A DNA stretch of 42,764 nucleotides, taken from positions 1-42,764 of the IMG/VR virus record IMGVR_UViG_3300020214_000001; one strand, written 5' to 3'. The notes beneath the pieces were generated by a model that did no database searches, was not told the origin of the DNA, and saw nothing but the letters and a program-made list of their open reading frames with translations. The translations under genes and the position numbers were made by a program. Positions within the stretch are counted from its first letter, which is position 1; each line of letters starts with the position of its first letter. Of this stretch, positions 6,382 to 13,711 are shown piece by piece. This stretch comes from a virus.

Positions 6382-6516
6382 TTAACCGAGGATGGCGGCG
6401 CAGATTAAATAGGTGACTACCAAAATCGCCTCAATCCAAAGACATACGCGGATTGAGGGCAGGCATTGGCAGACATTTTCTTGCACTGCGTGGTAGGATT
6501 TGATGAACTTTCTCAT
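6382..6516 (-). CDS. 44-aa single-pass membrane protein
   Basis: The ATG at 6516 follows the same A-run/CACA leader seen before the AAA+ and VWA genes, which selects this start over longer in-frame ones. The product is short: a basic N-terminus (MRKFIKSYH), then a hydrophobic stretch from about residue 26 ('VCLWIEAILVVTYLICAAILG') to the end, predicting one transmembrane helix with little after it. Function unknown. As the first firm gene of the AAA+/VWA operon it could be a membrane anchor, a small lysis or exclusion peptide, or a regulator. No family is recognised. Confidence 0.65.
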   Translation of the reverse strand: MRKFIKSYHAVQENVCQCLPSIRVCLWIEAILVVTYLICAAILG

Positions 6517-6748
6517 GGTTTTTTTTTGTTTGTGTGTTTCGACTATCGCCGTCTCATCAGGGACATAGTGGCGAGCTATGTCCGACACACGGCCCCTTAG
6601 AGGGGCCATCGCCTTTCGCAGCGGTTGAGTGGCTTAAAGCCAATGCGGGATATTTTAGTATCGTCCTAATGTCCAAGGACGGGAACCGGGTTTTTCGGGT
6701 GATACCCCCTGTCTGAAAGACAGGGCACAGCGCACCAGACCCCTTTGC
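6517..6748. promoter_or_regulatory. Leader region rich in perfect hairpins upstream of the accessory operon
   Basis: No convincing gene is seen here. Hairpins: GGACATAG (6561-6568) with CTATGTCC (6576-6583); GGCCCCT (6591-6597) with AGGGGCC (6601-6607), loop TAG; CCCTGTCT (6707-6714) with AGACAGGG (6718-6725), loop GAA. The TGTCT-N3-AGACA core at 6710-6722 recurs at 2982-2994. A structured 5' untranslated RNA or protein operators are the likely roles. Confidence 0.5.
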
Positions 6749-6922
6749 TCACACACTCGCCTGCTCGTTTTCCCCGTCTCGGCTCGTGTCTCGTTCGTCG
6801 GCTTTACGCTTGTCTTTCACGGCGTGTGGTTTCCCGAAGGCGGGCACTACACCGCTGCACCTAGAACACTCTGGCGGACTTTGGCCGACCGGGGCGTCGC
6901 ACCCCGTCTGTTTAACCGGCAC
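6749..6922 (-). CDS. Possible Cys-rich mini-protein (57 aa)
   Basis: From the GTG at 6922 the frame reads 'VPVKQTGCDAPVGQSPPECSRCSGVV...' to TGA at 6749, with a CxxC pair and a basic/acidic tail. The frame stays open upstream with protein-like content ('TVTTICGAGSGE') but offers no ATG, GTG or TTG there, only ATT. It lies in the expected place for the first gene of the leftward operon, about 60 bases after a TTGACA box. The three cysteines could bind metal. Coding is plausible from composition alone and is not backed by a known family. It could instead be untranslated leader. Confidence 0.35.
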   Translation of the reverse strand: MPVKQTGCDAPVGQSPPECSRCSGVVPAFGKPHAVKDKRKADERDTSRDGENEQASV

Positions 6923-6955
6923 TTCGCCGGAACCAGCACCGCAAATTGTGGTGAC

Positions 6956-6989
6956 AGTGTGACTGATTGTCTTGCAGTTGTCAACAGTT
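6956..6989 (-). promoter_or_regulatory. Putative promoter of the leftward accessory operon
   Basis: The 12 bases AACTGTTGACAA (minus strand, 6989-6978) hold a perfect -35 TTGACA. The same 12 bases occur at 42565-42554 before the replication operon. Here the -10 is poor (CACACT at 17-bp spacing). The shared block in the two divergent gaps, reading leftward both times, points to common early-operon control. Confidence 0.45.
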
Positions 6990-7070
6990 TCGTGCCGTGA
7001 AGTGCTGTTTACTACGTAACTTTTTCGCTTTTTGGCTGTCGTCGCGCACGGATGCCGCTAGTGTGTTTGT

Positions 7071-7727
7071 GTGTCTGACACGCTTCCCGCACCTTCCGCA
7101 TCGCTTGTCCGTCGTCGTGCTGTGAAGGACTTTCGTCCTAGCGTCCGCATGACCAAGGCCGCGATGCGTGAGGCTGGTGCTGCGCCCGGGCGACCGCTGG
7201 CAGTCATGACTCAGGAGCAGCGCACGGAGTTGGTGAGCGCGTTCGAGCGCGGTGCTGATGTCCTGACAGCGTGTGATTCAGCAGGAGTTGGCTATCAGGT
7301 ATTTGGCCGAATAATGCAGGATGAGCCGGCGTTTCGAGACTCCATAAAAAAGGCTCAGGCTGTTCACATCCAAGCCGCGCTCGCGCGGTTGCGCGAACTC
7401 CCTGCGGGACGCTGGCAGGCGGCAGCGTGGGAGCTTGAGCGCATTTACCCTGACCGATTCGGTCAGGGCACTCGTCCTGACTTGTCAGGACCCGTAGTGA
7501 AAGTCGAAGTTACGGCGACAGTTTGCGCCCAAATGAATGAATCTTGGAACCGCTTTGCTTCGCAAATCATTGAAGTTAAGCAGGTTGCGGATTCGGCAAC
7601 TCACAATTCCAGTTATGTACAATCGAAGATTGTAAATCACGGAAGTCCAACACCTTCAATCACTTCGGAAGAATCTGTTGCCAAAGTTCCTCAAGGAACT
7701 TCCGTGCCGATTCAGCGTGTTGCGTAA
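7071..7727 (+). CDS. terS: Small terminase subunit-like protein
   Basis: 218 residues, directly upstream of the large terminase and overlapping it by one base (TAATG). The middle holds a helix-turn-helix-like stretch ('RTELVSAFERGADVLTACDSAGVGYQVFGRIMQDEPAF') followed by 'RWQAAAWELERIYPDRFG', an ending typical of small terminases and phage terminase-like HTH proteins. It would recognise the packaging start on phage DNA and load the motor. The C-terminal 60 residues are polar and unassigned. The start is uncertain: GTG at 7071 lies inside a 20-base block nearly identical to 6168-6187, and an in-frame ATG at 7149 is a fair alternative. Confidence 0.75.
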   Translation: MSDTLPAPSASLVRRRAVKDFRPSVRMTKAAMREAGAAPGRPLAVMTQEQRTELVSAFERGADVLTACDSAGVGYQVFGRIMQDEPAFRDSIKKAQAVHIQAALARLRELPAGRWQAAAWELERIYPDRFGQGTRPDLSGPVVKVEVTATVCAQMNESWNRFASQIIEVKQVADSATHNSSYVQSKIVNHGSPTPSITSEESVAKVPQGTSVPIQRVA

Positions 7728-7813
7728 TGCCTGTTACGCGCAAAACCACCGAAGGTGGTCAACAGCCCCGCGAGCGGCGTTCAAGGCCCGCCGCGCCGCT
7801 GTCAGAGACAGCG
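7686..7813 (+). promoter_or_regulatory. Hairpin cluster at the terS/terL junction (possible packaging site)
   Basis: Perfect hairpins: GTTCC/GGAAC (7686-7699), ACCACC/GGTGGT around GAA (7745-7759), and CGCTGTC/GACAGCG around AGA (7797-7813). They cover the end of terS and the low-complexity N-terminal part of terL. Packaging sites often sit in or near terS, so a pac role is conceivable, but nothing here proves it. Confidence 0.25.
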
Positions 7814-9274
7814 TTCCACCCGACCCGGGGGGCGGGGGGACAGCCCGGGGCCATACCTCGACAGGGGTGGCTTAAAATGGGTGAAAACAAAAAGGCTCCC
7901 CCGCTACTTGGGACTCCGGTTTGGTTTGCGCGGGAAATGCTTCGCCTTAAACCCTACACTTGGCAGGAGAACGTAATGTGGGATGTGGCGCTTGGTCGCA
8001 AGCCCGTGGCCTTAGTAGCGGCCAACGGCTCAGGCAAGACGCAGAACGTGGCCGCGCCGCTCCTCCTTTGGCATTGCGCGACGTTTCCGCACTCGCAGGT
8101 AGTCACCACAGCGGGTGTGTTTCGTCAGGTCAAGGAACAGCTTTGGAGCGCATTGCGCGAGCACCAGCCCCGGCTGGGCAACGGCTGGGAAATCAACCAG
8201 TGTGACTTGCACGCCCCCAACGGTTCTCGCGCCGTGGGCTTCTCCACGGACGACGCAGGCAAGTTTGAGGGCTGGCACAACACAAATCTCTTAATGATTG
8301 TGGACGAAGCAAAGTCCGTCCCAGATGTTATTTTTCAAGCCATCGAGCGCTGCCAGCCTACGCGCCTCTTGTTGATGTCCAGCGCAGGCTCGGCGGAAGG
8401 GGAGTTTGCTTCCGCGTTCAGCACTCGACGCGCGTTTTACTCTGCTCACCGTGTCACTTCGATGGACTGCCCCCACCTGTCTGACAAGTGGGTGGCGGGT
8501 CAAATCGAAAAGTGGGGCCGGGACCATCCGCTCGTCCGGTCTATGATTTTCTCGGAGTTTAACGAGGTGTCTGGTTCTGAGATGGTATTAAGTCGGGTAA
8601 CGCTGGCCGACTGTTTAGACCGACCACCCGCGTATGTGCCCGGCCCCCGGCTGGCATTTATTGATTGGGCCGCTGGCCGGGACGAGAATGTCGTTGCGAT
8701 TGTCTCCGGCAACCGGCTGGAACGGCTTATTTGCTGGCGAGACAAAGATACGATGGCCGCAGCGGGTCGCGCGATTAGCGAATTGCGCCGTTGGGAAGTT
8801 CCTAACGGCAATGTGTTTGCGGACGACGGGGGGCTGGGGCACCCTATTAACGACGCCTTGGTGGCCGCTGGTGTTCCAGTGCGGCGGCTGCTAAATGGCC
8901 AGACTGCTTTTTCAACTGAGCACTACGCCAACCTTGGCGCAGAGTTGTGGTTTTCGGCTGCCCGCCGCATTGAGCGGCGTGAGGTTATCCTGCTGGACGA
9001 CGAGACACTGCTGGAACAGATGACGTGCCGGAAGCGTGTTACTACGTTGCAGGGCAAGGCGGCTTTGGAAAAGAAAGAAGACATGAGGGCGCGGGGGGTG
9101 TCCTCCCCCGACCGGGCAGATGCCGTCTTTGCCGCATTGGCGATTGCGGGGATGTTAGGTGGTGGATACGATTTGGAGGGTATGTCCGACACTCAGTCTG
9201 AAACACGGACTTTGTCCACTGCTGATGCTAATGAACAGCAAGCGCGTTCTGAGCTGGGTTGGTATGCAGGTTAG
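7727..9274 (+). CDS. terL: Large terminase subunit (packaging ATPase/nuclease)
   Basis: 515 residues. Drives DNA into the prohead and cuts it. ATPase: Walker A 'AANGSGKT' (98-105), Walker B 'LLMIVDE' (188-194, Asp193/Glu194) and coupling motif 'LLLMSSAGS' (from 214). RNase H-like nuclease: Asp313 in 'LAFIDWAAGRDE', Asp366/Asp367 in 'NVFADDGG', and a late Asp in 'SPDRADAVFAAL'. The start at 7727 makes a TAATG overlap with terS. The first 50 residues are Arg/Pro/Gly-rich, and the in-frame ATG at 7877, with the TTAAA leader common in this phage, may be the true start. The protein would then be 465 residues. Confidence 0.93.
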   Translation: MPVTRKTTEGGQQPRERRSRPAAPLSETAFHPTRGAGGQPGAIPRQGWLKMGENKKAPPLLGTPVWFAREMLRLKPYTWQENVMWDVALGRKPVALVAANGSGKTQNVAAPLLLWHCATFPHSQVVTTAGVFRQVKEQLWSALREHQPRLGNGWEINQCDLHAPNGSRAVGFSTDDAGKFEGWHNTNLLMIVDEAKSVPDVIFQAIERCQPTRLLLMSSAGSAEGEFASAFSTRRAFYSAHRVTSMDCPHLSDKWVAGQIEKWGRDHPLVRSMIFSEFNEVSGSEMVLSRVTLADCLDRPPAYVPGPRLAFIDWAAGRDENVVAIVSGNRLERLICWRDKDTMAAAGRAISELRRWEVPNGNVFADDGGLGHPINDALVAAGVPVRRLLNGQTAFSTEHYANLGAELWFSAARRIERREVILLDDETLLEQMTCRKRVTTLQGKAALEKKEDMRARGVSSPDRADAVFAALAIAGMLGGGYDLEGMSDTQSETRTLSTADANEQQARSELGWYAG

Positions 9275-9276
9275 TT

Positions 9277-10338
9277 ATGTATTTTCAATTTCTTGATAGA
9301 AAGCAACACGCAGTTGAGTCGTTTCAAAATAGTAGTTTGAAGCGTCGCAAGCGACGACCAGTAATTTACGTTCGTGGTGCCGCGCAAAGAATCCGGTTTA
9401 TTCAAGAACCTTTTATTTGGCTTACACTTTTACTGGTGTTGACGACGGGTTGTTCTACGCCGTCTGTTAAAGTTGAGCGTTCTTGGTGGAAGCCGTGGAC
9501 GTGGCGAGCAGACAGCACCAAAGACGCAAAAAGCGCCGCTGAAGCAAAAGCCAAAGCTGCCGAAGCTATAACCGCAAACAATGAGCAGCTTATCCAAGCT
9601 GCCGCTGCAAAAGTAGCGGCAACCGGAGTTGCGCTAGACGCGCGGACAAACCGGGAACCGGCCACAGACCTTGCGGCAAAGTTTAACCAGCAAGCGTCCG
9701 TTCTTCTCCCGACACTAACGGTTGCCGAATTAAACGAGCTTCGCAGTATTGTGGGCGGTTTGCTTTCTACTAACGCAGCCGAGCGTGCCGCAGCCAACGA
9801 CCGCCTAAGTGTCAAAGAAAAGGAATTGGCTGAACTGCAACGGTCCACCGGAGAACTCAAGGCCAAGTTGGACAACGCGGAAAAGTCTCATGCGGCGGCT
9901 ACGGCCAAGCTGCAAGAAGAATACGCTGGCGAGCGGAAGGTCGCCGACCAGTGGCGACAGTATCAGGCAAAAACGTGGTTGACGCGGCTGGGGGATTTGC
10001 TCGGCACGGGTGGGATGATTGCCCTCGCGGTGATGGTCCCCACGGCGGCTCCATTAGCGGGGCGGTTGTTTGGCTTCATGTCCAAGGTAATGCCGTCAAC
10101 TTCTGTCCTGACCGGCGTGGTCAGCAAGAGCGGCTTCGACAACGTGGTGGCCGGAGTGGAGCGCGTCACGGCGGCAGTCAAACAAAAAGACCCGGCGCTT
10201 GCAGACGAAGCTCTAAATTTGTTGCGGCAAGAGCAATCACCCGAGGACGAGCTGCTTGTAAATGCTTGCCGCGAAGCAGTAATCGCTAGGCGCAAATCAG
10301 TTCGCCAATCCCGCACTACCAGCCATGCAAGACGTTGA
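9277..10338 (+). CDS. Lipoprotein-like coiled-coil protein between terminase and portal
   Basis: 353 residues from the ATG at 9277, two bases after the terL stop. A basic N-terminus precedes a hydrophobic stretch 'FIWLTLLLVLTTGCSTPS' that resembles a type II signal peptide with a lipobox (TTGC, imperfect). Then come an Ala/Lys-rich helical region and a coiled coil ('KEKELAELQRSTGELKAKLDNAEKSHAAATAKLQEEY'), and a second hydrophobic segment 'GGMIALAVMVPTAAPLAGRLFGF'. The C-terminus is soluble and overlaps the portal gene by 14 bases. No family is recognised. A membrane-linked role, such as spanin-like lysis or superinfection exclusion, is possible, as is a virion role suggested by location. Confidence 0.7.
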   Translation: MYFQFLDRKQHAVESFQNSSLKRRKRRPVIYVRGAAQRIRFIQEPFIWLTLLLVLTTGCSTPSVKVERSWWKPWTWRADSTKDAKSAAEAKAKAAEAITANNEQLIQAAAAKVAATGVALDARTNREPATDLAAKFNQQASVLLPTLTVAELNELRSIVGGLLSTNAAERAAANDRLSVKEKELAELQRSTGELKAKLDNAEKSHAAATAKLQEEYAGERKVADQWRQYQAKTWLTRLGDLLGTGGMIALAVMVPTAAPLAGRLFGFMSKVMPSTSVLTGVVSKSGFDNVVAGVERVTAAVKQKDPALADEALNLLRQEQSPEDELLVNACREAVIARRKSVRQSRTTSHARR

Positions 10339-12265
10339 TTATTACGCTGCGGACAAACCGCGCAAAGACACGACCCCTCCTGTTTCTCTTTTGCCGCACC
10401 CATTAGTCAACGAGTTTGACGAGCGGGTGCGCGACGCATTAAGCGCCCGCACCGCTTGGGAAGCCAAGCAGATTGACTTTTTCCGATTGCGCCACGAAGG
10501 GCTGCGCCGACTCAACAAGCCGTTCCCTATGGCGGCAGACATGAATTGGCCGCTGTCTGACATGATGGTGGAAAAAATTAAGCCGTACTATGTCCAGCAA
10601 GTGTTCGCCAACGAGCTGCTGGCAAACTTCTATGCCCTTCGTCGGGAGTTGTCTCCGTTTAACGGACTGGCGGCGCAATGGTTTGATTTCCGTCTCCGGC
10701 AGCGAACTAACTTTGAGAACGAAATTATTTCTGTCACGGACTATATGCTCGTGACGGGGAAAGGTTTGCTGAAAGTTCGCTGGGACGACCGCACAAAGCA
10801 GGTGCGTTTTGACTCCGTAGACCCGATGATGTTTATAGTGCCCGCGCACACGACTACGCTGGTCGAAGCCGACTGGTGTGTGCAGGTGCATCAAGTAAGT
10901 GAGGCTACTTACCGGCGCAACGAAAATTGGAAACAAGACGATGCGTTTGTCAAGCGACTTGTCACTAACGCCCCGGCAGTAAACTCAGCCAAAGAATCTG
11001 CCAAGTTTGCCCGAGAAGGCATAACGCACACCGCTCGCGCAGAAAGCATTATTCTATGGGAAGTTTACCGACGGACGGACAACTGCAAATGGGAAACCTT
11101 TGTGATGGCCCCGCTTGTGTCTGACGAGTTAGTCCGCGACCCGATGGAACTGCCGTTTGACCACAACGAACTTCCGTTTGTAGAGTTTAATTGCGAAATC
11201 AAAGACAAGGGGTATTACGCCAGCCGGGGCATTCCCGAGCGCATAGCCCCGTTGCAAGTGTCTATGTCCCGGCTGTGGAATGAAAAGTTGGACGCACTTG
11301 CTTATTTTGGCAAACCCTTGTTTGTCAGTGACAGCCCGCTGGGCAACACTGGCAACGTGCGGCTTGTGCCCGGCCATGTTCTTCCTTTTGGTATTCGTAG
11401 AGTGGAAATGGGCCAGCCGCCTGTGCAGTGGGACGGTGAGCTGGTGGGCCATCGCATCACTGCCGAGCAGCTTATTGGTGTCCCTGACGCTGGCCTGACC
11501 AGCCAGATGAACAACAACGAGCGGCGCACAGCCAGCGAAGTCAACCTTATTGGCAGCTTGATGTCTCAAGTTGTAGACCTCCGCAGCCGCGTGTTTCGCC
11601 GCAGTCTTTCCGAAGCGTTTGCCCAAGCGTGGAGCCTGTATGTCCAGTATGACAAAGCGGCCTTGGATTATTTCTATCGCAACGAATTGCTGGCCTTGCC
11701 CCCGGCGGCGTTATCGGATGACTACCGCATTGAGCCGTTGGCGAGCGCGGACAACTTCAACAAGCAGTTTGTTCACCAGAAAAAGGTGACGCGCTTCCAG
11801 ATGTTGCAGAACAACCCCTTTGTCAATCAGGGCGAGTTGGTGCGGGACCTTATTGCGGCTGATGACCCGCAGGATGTAAAGCGCCTGTTTATGGATTCAG
11901 ACGCGCAATCAACAGACCAGTTGGAGGACCAAGCCGGGGAGATTGGTCGGATGCTCATTGGCTTCCCGGCGCAGGTAAAGCCGGTGGATAACGACGCGGT
12001 CCACCTCACGGTGCTTCGGCAGTTCGTGGAACGCCGCGTAATAACGGGCGAGACAATCAGCGCCGAGCTGGCCCTGCTGATGTTGAACCACGCCAATATG
12101 CACTTCCGTCAGCTTATGCAAAAGTCGCCAGAGCAGGCGCAACAGTTGGAAGCCCCCATGCAACAACTGGCGGCTTACTTGGGCAAGGTCGTAGCCGAAG
12201 CCCAAGCGCAGATGCAACAGGCTCAAGCGCAGATGCAACAGGCTCCGGCGCAACCGGCGCTGTGA
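10325..12265 (+). CDS. Portal protein
   Basis: 646 residues, the usual size of podoviral portals, placed after terminase and before scaffold and capsid. The dodecameric portal forms the DNA entry channel and docks the terminase. Typical features: a helical N-terminal region with 'DMNWPLSDMMVEKIKPYYVQQVF', a mid-domain 'VDPMMFIVPAHTTTLVEADWCVQVHQVS', the segment 'ASRGIPERIAPLQVSMSRLWNEKLD' and 'MNNNERRTASEVN', which matches the late portal motif around the stem. The C-terminus is Gln/Ala-rich ('EAQAQMQQAQAQMQQA'), a flexible or coiled tail. Family assignment rests on order, size and these motifs. Confidence 0.85.
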   Translation: MQDVDYYAADKPRKDTTPPVSLLPHPLVNEFDERVRDALSARTAWEAKQIDFFRLRHEGLRRLNKPFPMAADMNWPLSDMMVEKIKPYYVQQVFANELLANFYALRRELSPFNGLAAQWFDFRLRQRTNFENEIISVTDYMLVTGKGLLKVRWDDRTKQVRFDSVDPMMFIVPAHTTTLVEADWCVQVHQVSEATYRRNENWKQDDAFVKRLVTNAPAVNSAKESAKFAREGITHTARAESIILWEVYRRTDNCKWETFVMAPLVSDELVRDPMELPFDHNELPFVEFNCEIKDKGYYASRGIPERIAPLQVSMSRLWNEKLDALAYFGKPLFVSDSPLGNTGNVRLVPGHVLPFGIRRVEMGQPPVQWDGELVGHRITAEQLIGVPDAGLTSQMNNNERRTASEVNLIGSLMSQVVDLRSRVFRRSLSEAFAQAWSLYVQYDKAALDYFYRNELLALPPAALSDDYRIEPLASADNFNKQFVHQKKVTRFQMLQNNPFVNQGELVRDLIAADDPQDVKRLFMDSDAQSTDQLEDQAGEIGRMLIGFPAQVKPVDNDAVHLTVLRQFVERRVITGETISAELALLMLNHANMHFRQLMQKSPEQAQQLEAPMQQLAAYLGKVVAEAQAQMQQAQAQMQQAPAQPAL

Positions 12266-12297
12266 CGAATTGTGTGGTGAACCTTTAAGATGCCGAT

Positions 12298-12627
12298 ATG
12301 CTACAAATTGTAAGACAATGTGTGCGGGTGTGGCTGTCAGTTTGGCGTGTGATGCGCCGACCACTTCGATACACGCATGAAATGATTGGGCCGGGCCAAT
12401 GGACCGAAGCGGATGCCCGGGCGTGGAACGGGTTTTTACGGACCCCAACGGGGCGTAAACTGGACATTTTAATGGTTCACCATGTCTTAGACACGGTGCA
12501 AGAAACGGTGACGAAAAAAGGCGATGTGTACGAAGTCGGAGTTGCAAACGGAGTCCGGCAGACGTGGGTACAGTTAATGACACTTTCGGCAAACGGGGCC
12601 GCGCCAGAAGACGGCTCCAACCAGTAG
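12298..12627 (+). CDS. Small protein between portal and scaffold, function unknown
   Basis: 109 residues. The N-terminal 30 are basic and hydrophobic ('IVRQCVRVWLSVWRVMRR'), followed by a compact segment 'WTEADARAWNGFLRTPTGRKLDILMVHHVLDTVQ' and 'EVGVANGVRQTWVQLMTLS'. The later part looks like the soluble core. The N-terminus could be a membrane-active helix, or the real start may be a later Met (12352). Its stop lies one base before the scaffold ATG. Small genes at this place in podoviruses are often virion or morphogenesis accessories. I do not recognise this one. Confidence 0.65.
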   Translation: MLQIVRQCVRVWLSVWRVMRRPLRYTHEMIGPGQWTEADARAWNGFLRTPTGRKLDILMVHHVLDTVQETVTKKGDVYEVGVANGVRQTWVQLMTLSANGAAPEDGSNQ

Positions 12628-12628
12628 T

Positions 12629-13657
12629 ATGACACAAGCACCAACCAAGGCAGACGAGGCTTTTGCCGCGCTCATGGCCGATGCTGACAAGCTCGACCGT
12701 GGGTTGCCGCTTGAGACTCCAACCGTTGCCGCAGTTACGACTCCCCCCGGCGGTGGGGAGGCCAAGGAAGGGGTGTCTGACAGTAATGGGCTGGACCCAA
12801 AAACTGTTAGCCCCGAAACCGCACCGAAAACGGATGCGCCACAGACAGAACCCAAGGCTGAGACTCCCGTAGCGGATGCTCCCGCCCCTGCACCGAAAAA
12901 GCAGGTGGAGGACTCCGAACAGGAACCAGCCACTACCGACTCCAAGCCAAGTCCCCGCGCCGAGAAAAAGGCCGAGGCACTAGCTCGGACGTGGGAAAAC
13001 GCGGAACGGCGACACAAAGAAGCCGAGGCGCGGGAAATCTCACTGGCGTCGCGCGAGCAAAAACTCTTGGGCGAGGAACAACGCCTCACCAAGCTGTCTC
13101 AGCAAGTGCAGACCTCAGAGGACCCGCTGCCGAAGCACTCGTTCGAGGATTTGGCGAGTTCGCTCGTCGGGTTTATTGACGAGGGAGACATCAAGCTGGC
13201 AAAGCAACTGGCACACAGCATGGCGGCGAAAGCTGCCGCGCAAGTGCGGGCTGCTTCTTCGTCAGCCGACAATCCTCAGTTTGTCGCTGCGTGGGAAAAC
13301 ACCCGCTCGCAGGTTGTAAAAGCCAATCCCGAGCTGGCAGACCCAAAATCCCCGTTGACCCAAACGGCCAGCTCGCTGCTGGACGGTGAGTGGGGTGCGT
13401 TCTTTAAGGCTCATCCGGCAGGAGTAGCCGCCGCTGTTGAAGTGGCCAAGCTGCAACTGCAAATCGGCAAGGACAAGGAGCTGGCAGATAAGGTTCAGCG
13501 GTTGGAGTCGGAAAATCAAACGCTTCGGAAGAAGCTGCGTCTGGACGGCGCGACTGCTCCTGCCTCTCGTGAGGCAAAGGCGGTGGACATCCGAACGATG
13601 TCTCCCGACGAGCAACTCGCCGCTTTACGCAAGGAAGCCGAGGCACTCAGCCGCTAA
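12629..13657 (+). CDS. Capsid scaffolding protein-like
   Basis: 342 residues, immediately before the major capsid gene. The N-terminal third is low-complexity and rich in Pro, Ala, Thr and acidic residues. It is followed by long charged helices ('RAEKKAEALARTWENAERRHKEAEAREISLASREQKL') and a C-terminal coiled coil ('KDKELADKVQRLESENQTLRKKLRLDG') ending in 'EQLAALRKEAEALSR'. Acidic, helical, elongated proteins in this position act as internal scaffolds for the prohead and bind the coat through their C-terminus. No protease domain is visible. Assignment is by architecture and order, since scaffold sequences are poorly conserved. Confidence 0.75.
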   Translation: MTQAPTKADEAFAALMADADKLDRGLPLETPTVAAVTTPPGGGEAKEGVSDSNGLDPKTVSPETAPKTDAPQTEPKAETPVADAPAPAPKKQVEDSEQEPATTDSKPSPRAEKKAEALARTWENAERRHKEAEAREISLASREQKLLGEEQRLTKLSQQVQTSEDPLPKHSFEDLASSLVGFIDEGDIKLAKQLAHSMAAKAAAQVRAASSSADNPQFVAAWENTRSQVVKANPELADPKSPLTQTASSLLDGEWGAFFKAHPAGVAAAVEVAKLQLQIGKDKELADKVQRLESENQTLRKKLRLDGATAPASREAKAVDIRTMSPDEQLAALRKEAEALSR

Positions 13658-13711
13658 CGCGGACTGACGCCGCAAACCGTCGGGCTTGTCCTGACATAAC
13701 TAAATAAAATT

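Noticed and set aside
6534-6716. 60-codon plus-strand frame ending 'DGNRVFRVIPPV'
   Set aside because: The end looks protein-like, but the frame has no good start, crosses three perfect hairpins and runs against the operon leader.
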